A DNA stretch of 64,000 nucleotides, taken from contig MU270033.1 in assembly GCA_021432635.1 (NCBI GenBank), forward strand, positions 328,649 through 392,648, written 5' to 3'. A model generated the notes under the pieces. That model ran no database searches, was not told the DNA's origin, and saw only the letters and a list, made by a program, of their open reading frames with translations. Of the stretch, positions 11,708-23,518 are shown one piece after another. The translations under genes were made by a program, and so were the position numbers. The first letter of the stretch is position 1. Each line of letters starts with the position of its first letter. The stretch is from Thozetella sp. PMI_491. Its lineage: Eukaryota > Ascomycota > Sordariomycetes > Chaetosphaeriales > Chaetosphaeriaceae.

Positions 11708-13943
11708 ATGGCGCGTCCTTCGCAACGGCGCTCGCAGGTCCACAGTGATCGGATCTACGAGCTTGGAGTCGCGGGACGGTATGCTTAACCCCACGCACCA
11801 AGCTATCTTGTCTACCCAGGCCCGCTAATGCCCCAACCCAGAAAAACTGGCGTGACACTGAAGGACACTGGCGTGCGCGATGAACACGGCATGGAGCCCC
11901 TCGACGCTCTGCTTTCGTCGCCAGAGAAGGGAGAGACGAACGGCAATGTTCTCGACGAGGATGAGGACGACGACGACAGCGAGGATGGAATGGAGATGGA
12001 CATTGACTACAGTAAGACAACGCGTCACTTGACCGCTTGCTTGTGCTTTGTATGCTAACCAGGGGCCTCGTGTCCAGCCGGAGGCGTTGGACCTGCTGCT
12101 CTTCTTAACGGCAACGGCAACAGGCTCCCTATGCCCCTCCCTCGCTCTCGATCCCCACCAAAGACATACCTCCATTCGCCACCGACCAAGAACCCGCACC
12201 TGCAGCCGAGTCCCTCGCCCGTTCGTGGCTCAGTGGTCCGCGAGCCCGACAACCAGAGACTCCACTCCGTCGCACGGAAGCTCGACTTCGGCAGTGCCAA
12301 GATACCAAAGCTGACAGCAAAGGCGGCGGGGACCCATGGCCGCCAGTTCAATCCCCATTATGCTGGCGATGAAGACAGCGATGACGACGACGACGAGGCG
12401 ATTCTTCGTGGAGAGTCTGGCCACGGTGTAGAGGACAGCGATGATGACGACGAATCTACCGGCACGGCCAACGGCCATGACGACGACGACGAGGTGCCTG
12501 AACCGACCATGCGCATTAGCCGTTCCTCTAAGAAGGCATCGTCTAGTCAGCGTAAGGCAGGACCAGGCTCGAGACGTCGCGTTTCCGCTGAGAAGCCTGA
12601 GTCCCCGGAGCTGCTCGACGATGAAATGCCTGAATTCCCCGATGCGGAGCAAGAGGATGAGCCTGAGCCTGAGCCTGAGCCAGTAGCCCAGCCTAAGAGG
12701 CGTGGGCGACCGAAGGCAGCACCAGAACCAGAACCAGAACCGCCGTCTCTCCCAACATTTAATGATCCACCCCGGAAACGACGTTCCCTACGAGCCTCCC
12801 TTGACGATGAAGAGCAAAATGAGGCCAGCGAGAGGCAGACGAAACGGCCGCGCACCGAGGCGCCAGCGAAGGCGTCAGCAAAGCGAGGGCGGCCCGCAAA
12901 AGCTGCCCAGCCGGCGCCTGAGCCGGCGCCCGAGCAGGAGTCGGAACAATCCAAAGCGACAGCGCCGTCGACCAAGCTTGCAGCAAAGAAGCGAGGCCGT
13001 CCGGCTCGGTCGGACGCCGAAGTGGGTGACACCTCCCTGCTACCCCGGGGACCGCCGCTCCCCAAGTCGCGCGGCCTCGCAGTTAGCCGACCGCAGGCCG
13101 CGGGCGAGTCTCTCACGCTCAAGACGCGGTCCGGCCGAAGCTCTTACAAACCACTCGCGTGGTGGCGTGGCGAGCACGTCGATTACGAATACGATTTTGC
13201 CGCCACTAGTAACTCTAAGATCCGCCTAGCCAGCGCGTTTATGCCCTCCATCAAAGAGATCCATCGGACTGAGGAACAAGTCCCCGAGAAGAGCAGGAGA
13301 GGGCCTCGGCCCAAGTCAAAGAAGCGTGGGCGCGGCAGACCCCGCAGTGAAGGTTGGGACGACGGCGACGAGTCGGATACGCCAGCGGAATCGTGGGAGA
13401 AGGACCCCGGCGGCGTGTCGGGCGAGATGGTGGTGTGGAACCCGTCCCACGAGACAAACCCGCCGCAGGTCAACGACGAGATCGAAGTGATGGAGCAGCA
13501 AGTCGCACTCTCCAACACGGCCATCGTACCGCGGCCGGTGCGCGACGCCAGCTTCAAGTACATCAAGACGGTCGGGCTGCCATTCTACGGCGCAGGCGTT
13601 CTCGAGCTGCCTCCGGGCACCGAGAAGCGGCCCAAAAACTCACGCAAGATGTTTATGACCTTCTTCGTGCAGTATGGGCGCGTGGAGGTGACGGTCCACG
13701 AGACAACATTCCGCATTGGCAAAGGCGGCATGTTCTTTGTGCCCAGAGGTAAGACCTGCGCAGCCTTTTTTTTCTTCTCCGGCCGTAAAGCTAACCCTAT
13801 ACGTGGCAGGCAACTACTATAATATTGTCAACAATTACGACAGTACGGCCCGGCTCTTCTTCTCACAAGCCTGCGAGAAGGAGCCGGATCCGGAGGATGG
13901 TGACGGTGCTGACGGTGCTGACGAGACGATGAAGAACCCATAA
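11708..13943 (+). CDS. mif2: Mif2/CENP-C centromere protein
   Basis: Four exons, 11708-11778, 11842-12011, 12078-13748 and 13810-13943, encode 681 residues. The N-terminus YELGVAGRKTGVTLKDTG is the Mif2 N-terminal block that in yeast contacts the inner kinetochore. The middle is acidic and low in complexity, with four AT-hook-like cores (RRGRPK, KRGRPA, KKRGRPAR, KKRGRGRPR) that may grip A+T-rich centromere DNA. The CENP-C motif YKPLAWWRGEHVDYEYD (about residues 438-455) binds the CENP-A nucleosome. From about residue 550 the C-terminal cupin dimerisation domain follows (TVGLPFYGAGVLELPPG, GGMFFVPRGNYYNIVN). The protein is the platform linking centromeric chromatin to the kinetochore. Splice joins restore known family sequence at all three introns (63, 66 and 61 bases). 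Confidence 0.95.
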
Positions 13944-14382
13944 TAATCAGACCCTGTATATACGGCCTCGGCGAGAAATAAGGGCTGGGATGGCCAATGT
14001 GCTGTTTGGGCCTCGCGAAACGGGATGACTTTCCTTTTCCGACCGCGATGGGTGTAACGTGGATTGTTGAGATATACCTATGTCGTACCTGCTTGATCAA
14101 TACCATGATGTTCTGCTTTGTACGTCGTTGTACTCTCAGCCAGCTGGCCATTTGAGCTAAGGCATCATGTGATGTTTGTGTCCCTGAATTGTCTACTGCA
14201 GCGAGCTTGCCGTTTGCCTGACCGCCCACCCCCCTGCCAGGGAGACATAAAGCACTGATGATCGTTGCATTCGTGTATTCGCCAGACCAGTACAATAAAA
14301 GGTGTGAGTATTGTTTACTAAGTGTGTTGGGTAAAACTCTCAGCGCCGGGACATCTAGCAGTACATGTTTTTACACTTTCCT
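13944..14382. other. Convergent 3' region
   Basis: 439 bases between the ends of Mif2 (+) and YME2 (-). It holds the two 3' untranslated regions; no gene was seen. Confidence 0.5.
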
Positions 14383-17129
14383 TCACGCCTCCTGGGAGAG
14401 CACCTTCTTGAGCGCCGCCATTTCGCGTTCGTAGCCCATCACCTTGACTTGGCTCGTTTGGAGTTTAGCCAACAGGTAGTTGATTCGATCCATCAGCTGG
14501 TAAGGCTGGGTCGGGAGAGAGCCGAGCAGTGCCAGCTCGGCCTCAGCCTTCTCGATGCTCTTGGCCTCGATCTTGGCCAGTTCCGAGAGCTCGTCCAGGT
14601 CCATCTTGGACTTTAGCGCAACGTCCTTCAGCAGCCGGTTGAAGGCCGCCTGGTAAACGGGCTTGCCGGCGCGGATCGTCTGCGGCCGGCCGCGGTGCGA
14701 GGTGATGGTCACCAGCTCAGCGTTTGCAAGTGCCTCGAGCGCCCCAGCGGCGTTAGACGTGGTCGTGGACGAGGCGAACGTGCCGGCGAGCAGGACTTCA
14801 TTATACCGCAGGCTCTCCTTGTGAGCAATCTCCTTGATCAGCCACCAGGCCTGCTCCGTAGACCACTTCTTGTCTTCCTCGCCCGTCTTATTCGGGAGGA
14901 GGAACATTCTGAGGATCTCCGAGGAGGACTGGTCGACAATTTCGGCAACGGCCTTCTTCGGCGTCTGGCCGAGCTTGAGTCGGCGCGCGAGGAGTTGGAG
15001 GTCCGTCAGCCGCCCTCCCAGCGTTTCGATGCACCCATCCAGTTCGGCGAGGTCATGCCGCCGCTGCTTCTCGCTGACAATCTTCTTCGGCTGCTCAGGC
15101 TGCTCTTCATTGTCATTCTCGGTCGGGATATCCTCGATATCCAGGTTCGAAAGGACAAACTTCATTGCAATCTCCGGGGATAAGTCTCCGAGTGCCAGAT
15201 GGTGGAAGACACGGTCAGGAAGGGACTTCGAGAGTGACTTAGAGTAGGCCGTGTCGTCGGTCAGGAAGATGACATGCGCGATGTTGGACTGCACAAGAGC
15301 CGCGGCGAAGTCTGCAATTTTGTCGTAGACCAGGCTGGAGTCCTCATTTCTATGCAGGAAGCTGTTGATGACGACGACGGCCCTGCGTTCTGGGTGAGCC
15401 TCGAGGAAGGCGTCTTCGGATAGTTCCTTGGCTATCTTGCTGTGATCTGACAACGAGACACTCTTCAGTCCAGCCACTGTCGCCTGCAAGATTTTGACTA
15501 GCTGTGACTCGAACGTCTCCGAGAAGCCAGCCTTGACCCCAGTTGTGCTCTGAACGGCCAGGTCGATAAGGCTCTGTGAGATGCGAGTTAGCGCTTTACT
15601 CACGAAGCATCGTCGGGGCCACCTTTGATAGCCGCCGGTTTAGTGAAGCCGTGTTGCGCCGATCGACTACCATGGCAAGTTCCACTTACGCTTAGATTGT
15701 TTGCCCATGAGAACATGGGCCTGTAGCCGACCTCTCCTGCGAGCTTCTTTATGGTACCGGCCTCCCCTCGCGCTTCCACGATAGCCTTGCAGTCGAGAAC
15801 CAGAACATTCTTACGGCCCTGAAGCGCTTGGTCCAGGATGAGTTCCTTCTTTCCGGAGCCCTTCGGACCCTGCACAACAATAAAGGTACCCGCGGTCTCC
15901 AGCAGCCAGTTTTGAATCGAGCTGATCATATCCTTTTGGTGGGTGAAAAGAGCCTGGAGGCTGGCCGAATCACTCTTGGTCCTTCGGAAGGAGAGTATGT
16001 CGGAGGTACGCCGCTTGAACCACTTGTACAAGCGACTGTCTGTCAGGTTGAACGACTTCTGTACATGCGCCTTAATAAAGAACTCGCGAATCGGGTCGAA
16101 AATGACCACGGTGATGGCGGCGAGCAGTGCCGCGATGATCGGAATGACGATCCGGGGGTGGTTCGTGAGCCAGTCCCATATGTGATGGGGCGCGACACGC
16201 TGCTCATATGACAGCCGTAGCTTCGCCTTGCCGCTGTCCCCCTCGAAGACAACGAAGCCATGTATGCAGTTCTTGGCCATGATGGCGTCGCGCACGAGGG
16301 CGAAGTCGACAAGGGCGTACTTGGGGAGGACCTTCGAGTCTGAGGGTTGCGAGGTGATCTCAGCGATCTTTCCATACTTCCGGAAGACGGAAAAAAGTGT
16401 CTCCTGTGATAGCTCGGTAGCATTGCTGCCACAGAACTCAACACGCAAGCGGGACTTTGGAAAGCGATACCTAGCCGAGGGCGATCAGCACTGGACCACG
16501 GAGCGGGCGGCGCAAAGAGACAATGACTCACAAATCTTCAAGCCACGGGACACCACGGACGAGCCCGACCTTGATGCTCCTCAAAGGGTTGAACCATGGC
16601 TTGATGGGCTCCTTCTCGAGCAGCTTGAGGAGCGTGCCCTCAATATCGGATGCAGACACGGCAGCAGGGTGGCTGAACTTGACGAAGGCACCGCCGTCCT
16701 TCAGGCGAGGGACGATCTCCGTCACCTTGATCGGTACAGATTCCGGTATGGCCCGCTTGACGAGATTGAGCGGGTTAACCATGCCCAGCGAGGAGCTTTC
16801 GAAGCGCCGCATCAGCTCGTTCAGGTCGCCGGTCGACTCCCAAGGCCGCCATGTGAGGGCCGTGAGCTTCAGCGGGAACAAGTCTATGCGGGCAGTTAGC
16901 AATTGGGGAATCCAGAAGCACGCATACTGTAAGGCTTACTGTCAAAGAAGAGTATAGATTCGTTCGGTGCTGCAGCGATGTGGCCGCTCTGCTCTTCCCC
17001 AGTGACAGTGCTCTCGGGCCGCCGCCACGCTGCCGGCCGGGAGCGCGTCTGCCAAGAGTTTAGGACGCCGGGCGCGGCGCGCAGGCCGAGCCTTGCGCGG
17101 TGATATACGCGTCGCGAAGACAGCAGCAT
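14383..17129 (-). CDS. yme2: YME2, mitochondrial escape protein 2 (inner membrane)
   Basis: Four exons on the minus strand, 17129-16940, 16883-16532, 16470-15690 and 15573-14383, give 837 residues, close to fungal Yme2. The first 40 residues are Arg/Ser/Ala-rich without acidic residues, a mitochondrial presequence. An RRM-like domain begins near residue 182 (RLRVEFCGSNA). One membrane span lies about 288-305 (IVIPIIAALLAAITVVIF), and after it the RNA12 domain holds a Walker A motif GPKGSGKKE near residue 380. A coiled coil closes the C-terminus. Yme2 sits in the inner membrane and affects mitochondrial DNA escape and nucleoid structure. Introns are 56, 61 and 116 bases; the last join rebuilds SWANNLSSLIDLAVQ. 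Confidence 0.93.
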
Positions 17130-17847
17130 CGTCGCGAAGGGCGGCGTCCCGTTGTTGCTTGCGAAGCTAAGATCAAGAGCTCGGCTAAGGCTCTGCCACC
17201 TGGATTTAGCGCGCGGCAGTCCAACGAAGATCGCGCTGTACTAGAATGACATCATGACACAGAAGGACAAAACTGCTACAATTGCTTGCATACTGAAGCG
17301 CCACTTTTCGAGTCAGCGCGTCCGCAGCAATTTATAAGTCTAAAGTCGCGACAAAGGATGCAGCGTTGGCCGGAGTGAGATAGGTAGCCTTGCTCAGTTC
17401 GATGCCATCACGTGCATGTCCTCACCTCGCTACTTCCTAGCCGAGTAAGCTAAATGAGCCTTGGGAAGGAAGCTGACGTAAACAATCGCATCGTTCACAT
17501 GGCACGGCTGGGAATCATCCTGTTCGGGACAGCCACTCGCACTTGTTAGACGCTGTGTTTGTTTTATGATACCAGTCTCATGATAGCTACTGTTGCCTAT
17601 TTGAAAGCCGCGGTCCAAGAGCCAACCAGGCCATGTCCTACTGTACTTGGGAGGGAGGCTCAGCCAGTTGGGCCACTGTGGGCCAACTAGGCCGCTAGGG
17701 GCCGACCGCTTACATGGCGCGAGGTGCATGCCTGCGGGCGGCTAAAGCCTACAGAGATCGTCGCAAGTTATGTGGTACCCCAGTATTTTTGTGGCCGGTC
17801 CCCTGTGGCATTCCCTGCGACGGTGACATTCGCCGCTCGGGCCGGGT
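17130..17847. other. Intergenic, YME2 promoter
   Basis: 718 bases between two minus-strand genes. It holds the YME2 promoter and the 3' end of the hydrolase gene. Weak open frames here lack any recognisable domain. Confidence 0.5.
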
Positions 17848-19168
17848 CTAGCACACGTGCTCTACCTTCTGCTCCTTTCCATCAGCCTCGCCTAGGTCCG
17901 TCTTCAGCACGCGGCCGAACAGCTCCAGCAGGACCTCGAAGCAAGCCTTTGTAATGGCGGGGTCGTAGCGACCTTTGCTCAGCTCGTCCCTGATGAAGGC
18001 ATGTTGCGCCCAGGCAAACTCGTGGAAGCTAAATATGACGCCCGCCTGTCGCAGCTTGAGGCGGATGAGATCCCGCCCGACATCTGGCACGTGAGTATCC
18101 TTGATTCCAAAGATCATGGCAACCTCGCCTTTGAGCTTGGCCAGCAGATCGAGAGTATGGTTGCTGTCGGCTGGAGCTTCAGCGCTGGTATTCGCACCCG
18201 AGTTGGGGCCGAGGGTACGGGAGTGCACGTCGGTCGCGAAGTAGCAGACGGAGGCAGTAATGCGGGGATCAAGCTACAAGTCCATCAGTCATGACCAGAA
18301 GACTTGTGGGTAGCGATCGAGCCATACGCTCGCTCGGAGAGCCAGATGCCCGCCGAGGCACATGCCGGTGGTGCCGATGCGTCCCGTGCATGTCGGCAAA
18401 GTCAAGAGGTAGTCCACCGTCTTGAAGCCGTCTTCATCGTACGATTCGAGCGTCTATAGAAGGGCAAGGATGGTTAGCGGATCGTCCCGTCATCCATGAT
18501 TCGGGAACCTTCTGCTTGGCAAGCGTGGTCGATGGGGCAAGGTATAGTTCCATCGGTTTCCAGCCGGCTGGGCCCCCTGCTCCCTGCAACGGTGGGATCC
18601 GAGAGCAGACCCAGATGTGACGACATAGATGCTTGCGGGCGTACCTTCTCGACCTTCCAGTCGTTTCCTTGGTCGGTGCCGGGCACGTCGTACGCCAGGG
18701 GCTCGGGCCCGGTAAAGTCGTGGTAGCTGCTCGGAGCTGCCACAATGTAGCCCTGGCCAGCGATCTGGCGCGCAAATCGAGCAACAGGCCCAGTTACTGT
18801 ATTTGGTTACCCAATCGGTCCGGCCCAGAGGTTTCCATCGTTGCAAGGGGGTGGAAGACGGAGTGCTTACCCTGGTAGATCTCGCTGAAGAGAACGACTC
18901 CGGGAAAGCGGCTGAGAAGGTGTGAGAAAGGGGGGATCGGGGAGCTTTTGGGTTGATCTTACGCATTTGGGTATCCGGGGATGGTTGGGTGGAAGACGAA
19001 GATCCCTAGCACCGCGTCAATATGGAAACAGGGGAGCCAATCCGAAGCGGCTTTCGAGTAGTAGTCAGGCAGGTCGGGGAGGTAAGTAAAACAGGGCGGC
19101 CTACTCATCGAGGTCTCCTTTCCGTTGGCCGTCGTCTGCACGTCGGCATGGCTCTCCTTGATCAACAT
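17848..19168 (-). CDS. Dienelactone hydrolase family protein
   Basis: Six exons on the minus strand: 19168-19105, 19005-18963, 18911-18871, 18796-18645, 18453-18328 and 18273-17848, giving 283 residues. Joined exons restore the family line RIFVFHPTIPGYPNA, ARFPGVVLFSEIYQ, VTGPVARFARQIAGQGY and AYDVPGTDQGNDW. The alpha/beta-hydrolase triad is Cys132 (GMCLGGH), Asp201 (GIKDTHVP) and His233 (AWAQHAF). Use of Cys as nucleophile is typical of dienelactone hydrolases, which open carboxymethylene-butenolides in catechol breakdown; the true substrate here is unknown. Intron 1 (99 bases, 19006-19104) is a multiple of three without a stop, so retention would add 33 residues. Intron 4 is long (191 bases). 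The minor uncertainty is the exon 5 end (RAS then LDPR). Confidence 0.88.
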
Positions 19169-20453
19169 GGCTGCAGAGTTCCTGTTTGAGCCAGGCACAA
19201 GTAGCTCCGCCCAAGAATCGAACTCGATCTATGTACAGCCCGGAGATGATAGGGAGGTTCGGAGGGCTCACTAAGCGCAACTAGCTGCACGAGGTTTCCA
19301 ACTTCTTTGGCCCAACTCAGCAACCATCCCGCGCCAGCTGTAGCTCGAATTTGGCAGGCTAGATGCGGGGCAGGTATTCGTTATCTTATCGTATCATGAT
19401 GACCTCATGCAAGAAAAAGATTTGTGGGACGGAGGGCGGCCCGAGGATGGAGAGCATCTATCGCGGCCCATTGCCAGAGGGCGCCGGTTCGCCAGGAATA
19501 TGCACCCGGTTGGGCCAATATAGCCACTCGGGGCGAAAGCAAGGCAGATGCACGAGGCTGGCAATCGATGCATTGCTTGCCGTGTTGATGGGCTGAGACC
19601 CAGCAATCGCATCAGGCACCCAGACCGCCGAAGAGGCTGGCAGCCTTTTGTGGGTCTAAAAGGTACATCGAGGTACTTGTTCTCGAGAGACGGCCACGAC
19701 AAGACATCCCAGCCCTAACCCCTCGATGCGCAAATTCGCGCCCTGCGCCGCCGCCAAAACTGGTGACTCTGCCTTGCTAGCGAGTGAATCGTTTCTTACT
19801 GTGTTCCCTCAACTTTAGAAAGAGATAGGATGCCTCGGGAAGAGCCATGATTGGAGATGAGATGCATGCTGGGACATAATCTCTCATCAAGTTGCTAAGA
19901 GAGGAAAGAGGAGGGAGCCCCTCCCCCGCCCAGCCTCTCTCCACCGCCAGAAGACGCACGAGAAAAGGCTCCAACAAGGCGGTGCTGGTATGTAGCTGCG
20001 GCCTCCGTTGTCGTCGAGGGCCTGAGACGAACTGAGAGGAATGCGGTTAGGAACTCAGAAAAGACTCCATCTCGTCCGTTTTCCATTGCAGTACTTCGCA
20101 AGGTTCTCGTAGCTTCGAGATCCCGTTGCCGCTCTCTGCTCACTTTGAGGCCTCAAACAGGGGGCGGCTAAACCACCGTATTCCCTAACGAGTCAGGGCA
20201 ACCAGGCCAAGATCGAGGCAATCCCCTGCGACACAACCTTCTAGGCAGCTCTAGGTGCTGCTCGTTGCGTAGACAAGGTGCCAGGCATCACCCTGGCGAA
20301 TCAGATATCGTCATCTCGAGTCTATTGTCCCCCCCAAAAGTCCTATCAGGGAGGCAGTTTGCGGATCGCGATCGAAGGCGAAGTCGCCCGGCTCTACTCG
20401 CACATTCTGGGGGGCAAAATAAGAAAAATTCCAAAAGGGCTAAGAGGGGCCGG

Positions 20454-20475
20454 CTGGGGCTGGAACCAGCCCCAG
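20454..20475. repeat. Perfect 10-base inverted repeat upstream of Hsp70
   Basis: CTGGGGCTGG, the spacer AA, then CCAGCCCCAG: both arms match perfectly. It lies about 330 bases before the Hsp70 start codon. It could be a dimeric protein-binding site; its function is not known. Confidence 0.7.
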
Positions 20476-20476
20476 A

Positions 20477-20584
20477 GAATCTTCGACGTGCGTCTGGAGG
20501 TTGCGAGGGGTTGCTGGGTCAATCAAGTAACTCCAGGTACCCCCTCGATAGTGGGGTAAAGGAAACGTAGAGAAGCTCGTGGAA
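20477..20584 (+). promoter_or_regulatory. Heat-shock-element-like sites
   Basis: GAATCTTC at 20477-20484 fits the GAAnnTTC core of a heat-shock element. A second site at 20572-20584 has GAA, TCG and GAA at exact 5-base steps, a three-unit element with one imperfect unit, placed about 30 bases before a TATA-like box. AGGGG/CCCCT stress-element cores also lie between them. Heat-shock factor binding is inferred from pattern and from the identity of the gene. Confidence 0.5.
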
Positions 20585-20610
20585 AGTAGGCAGCTTCGAG
20601 CACCAAGGCT

Positions 20611-20616
20611 TATATT
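20611..20616 (+). promoter_or_regulatory. TATA-like box of Hsp70
   Basis: TATATT about 190 bases before the Hsp70 ATG, followed by a long pyrimidine-rich leader. Two more GAAnnTTC cores (20693-20700 and 20709-20716) lie in that leader. Confidence 0.4.
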
Positions 20617-20802
20617 CTGCCCCTCCTTCTTTCGAACCATGAACTTTTGCATCTCAGTTTTCTTCACTTCTTCACACACCTCTCTATCCCAAGAATTTTC
20701 GATCATTCGAATCTTCTTATTTCCCACCACATCATCGGGAACTTACTCACATCCGCACTCATCCCATCATCTCTTCATTAGCGCCCTCTTCACTCTATCA
20801 CA

Positions 20803-21300
20803 ATGGCTCCCGCCGTCGGTATCGACTTGGGTACCACCTTTTCGTGCGTGGCTGTGTTCCGCGACGATAGGTGCGATATCATTGCCAACGACATGGGCAA
20901 CCGGACGACTCCCTCGTTCGTTGCCTTCACCGACACTGAGCGTCTCATCGGAGATGCCGCGAAGAACCAGGTCGCCATGAACCCGGAGAACACCGTCTTC
21001 GACGCCAAGCGTCTCATTGGCCGGAAGTTCAACGATGTCGAGGTCCAGGCCGACATGAAGCACTTCCCCTTCAAGATCATCGAGCGTGGTGGCAAGCCCG
21101 TCATCGAGGTCTCGTTCAAGGGCGAGAAGAAGACCTTCACCCCGGAGGAGATCTCCGCCATGGTCCTCACCAAGATGCGTGAGACCGCCGAGGCTTACCT
21201 TGGTGGCACCGTCAACAACGCTGTCGTCACCGTCCCTGCCTACTTCAACGACTCTCAGCGCCAGGCTACCAAGGATGCTGGTCTCATCGCCGGTCTGAAC

Positions 21301-21332
<32 letters not shown>

Positions 21333-22770
21333 TGCCATCGCCTACGGTCTTGACAAGAAGGTTGAGGGCGAGCGGAACGTCCTCATCTTCGATCTTGGTG
21401 GTGGTACCTTCGATGTCTCCCTGCTCACCATCGAGGAGGGTATCTTCGAGGTCAAGTCCACCGCTGGTGACACCCACTTGGGTGGTGAGGACTTCGACAA
21501 CCGTCTCGTCAACCACTTCGTCAACGAGTTCAAGCGCAAGTACAAGAACAAGGACATCACCTCCAACGCTCGTTCTCTCCGTCGTCTCCGCACCGCTTGC
21601 GAGCGTGCCAAGCGCACTCTGTCGTCGTCTGCCCAGACCTCGATCGAGATCGACTCTCTCTTCGAGGGTATCGACTTCTACACCTCCATCACTCGTGCCC
21701 GTTTTGAGGAGCTGTGCCAGGACCTGTTCCGCTCCACCCTCCAGCCCGTCGACCGCGTCCTCACCGATGCCAAGATCGACAAGTCGCAAGTCCACGAGGT
21801 CGTGCTCGTCGGCGGTTCGACCCGTATCCCCCGCATCCAGAAGCTCATCACCGACTACTTCAACGGAAAGGAGCCCAACAAGTCCATCAACCCCGATGAG
21901 GCTGTTGCCTACGGTGCTGCCGTGCAGGCTGCCATCCTTTCGGGTGACACCTCGTCCAAGTCGACCAGCGAGATCCTGCTTCTCGACGTCGCTCCCCTGT
22001 CTCTCGGTATCGAGACTGCTGGTGGCATGATGACCAAGCTCATCCCCCGCAACACTACCATTCCCACCAAGAAGTCTGAGGTCTTCTCGACCTTCTCCGA
22101 TAACCAGCCTGGTGTGCTCATCCAGGTCTACGAAGGTGAGCGTCAGCGCACCAAGGACAACAACCTGCTCGGCAAGTTCGAGCTCACCGGCATCCCGCCT
22201 GCGCCCCGTGGTGTTCCCCAGATCGAGGTTACCTTCGATTTGGACGCCAACGGAATCATGAACGTCTCGGCTCTGGAGAAGGGCACCGGCAAGACCAACC
22301 AGATCGTCATCACCAACGACAAGGGCCGTCTCTCCAAGGAGGACATCGAGCGCATGCTTGCTGAGGCCGAGAAGTTCAAGGAGGAGGATGAGGCCGAAGG
22401 CCGCCGTGTCGCTGCCAAGAACGGCCTCGAGTCGTACGCCTACTCGCTGCGCAACACCCTCAACGACTCTAAGGTCGATGAGAAGCTTGATGCTGCGGAC
22501 AAGGAGACCCTCAAGACCGAGATCGACAAGGTCGTCAACTGGCTCGACGAGAGCCAGCAGGCCTCCCGCGAGGAGTATGAGGAGCACCAGAAGGAGCTCG
22601 AGGCCATTGCCAACCCCATCATGATGAAGTTCTACGGGGCTGGCGGTGCTCCCGGTGGCGCCCCCGGTGGCTTCCCCGGCGGCGCGCCCGGCGGTGCTCC
22701 CGGCGGCTTCCCTGGCGGCGCTCCCGGCGCCGGCCACGACGACGGTCCGACCGTCGAGGAGGTCGACTAA
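20803..22770 (+). CDS. hsp70: Cytosolic Hsp70 chaperone (SSA type)
   Basis: Intronless 655-residue protein starting [19 protein letters not shown]. The ATPase domain shows the phosphate loops GIDLGTTFS and [14 protein letters not shown], the adenosine motif [14 protein letters not shown] and the linker [13 protein letters not shown]. The peptide-binding domain and helical lid follow, then a Gly/Pro/Ala-rich repeat and the terminal GPTVEEVD. The EEVD end marks a cytosolic-nuclear Hsp70 that binds TPR co-chaperones; no ER or mitochondrial targeting signal is present. It folds new and stress-damaged proteins using ATP. Lack of introns and a strong bias to C-ending codons fit a rapidly induced, highly expressed gene, and heat-shock-element-like sites lie upstream. 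Confidence 0.98.
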
Positions 22771-23518
22771 ATTAGTCAACCACCTACTCTCTTTTCTTAA
22801 TCCACTCGTCTAGATTGGGTTTGCCGCATTAGCTCGAGTTGCAGTGCGCGCTCGAGTTGTCTTGTGCGGACAGGTTTTTTCGGCTTTTATGGCATGACAA
22901 AGGGGTTAGATTTGCTTTTTTTTTTACGGGCAACGACACCATGACATAGGGGGGAAAAGTTCTCAAACGGTGGTTGCCTCATGGCGTGGATGTATCTTAA
23001 TGGATTCCCCAATTTCCTTGCGATGAATCAAAATAATTCATAAAAACATTTGTGCCTTCCGTATGTGACTATGTAACCAGCTCCATCCAATCTGCCTTCG
23101 CCTGTCACTTGCCTTGCTCTTCCACCGGAGTCTGATAGGTAGTGGATGGGTTGAGGCCAATTTACCTAGACGCGTCTGTCTGTGTGCATCTTGATTTTCT
23201 AGGCAAGTCCTGGCAAAGTACTCCATTTGCTGTGCATGGCTCCTCAACCATCTATCTCCCGGTATATGGATGAAGCACTCAGTCTCTAGATCGTTGAAGC
23301 GCTCAACCTCTGTGCGGCTATAAGGATGCCTCGACACGATGCTTTGCGAATTAGCTTAAGAGGAGTGTATACATGCATGCATCTATCTCTCGCCCTCTCC
23401 GTGGACGACTTTCGTGGTTACTTGCTACTCAGCTTCACCCATATACTCCGTAGACTCCATAGACTTAATTATCCCAGCCCGAAACGATGTTCCCAGTCTC
23501 CGATACCATGCTCGCCCC
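22771..23518. other. Convergent 3' region
   Basis: 748 bases between Hsp70 (+) and the EMI1-like gene (-). It includes a T run near 22915-22925 and A+T-rich sequence fitting 3' untranslated ends. No gene seen. Confidence 0.5.

Larger units (their letters stand above)
19169..20802. other. Divergent region between hydrolase and Hsp70
   Basis: 1634 bases containing the hydrolase promoter on the left and the Hsp70 control region on the right (heat-shock and palindrome features listed separately). No gene with recognisable homology was seen in between. Confidence 0.5.

Noticed and set aside
19205-19235. B-box-like sequence resembling a tRNA T-arm on the minus strand
   Set aside because: The matching 5' acceptor strand and D-arm are missing, so no cloverleaf can be drawn.
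20767-22779. 670-codon minus-strand ORF as a second gene
   Set aside because: It is a shadow of the Hsp70 coding sequence: Leu/Val/Gly/Asp-rich, no domain, and fully explained by codon bias.
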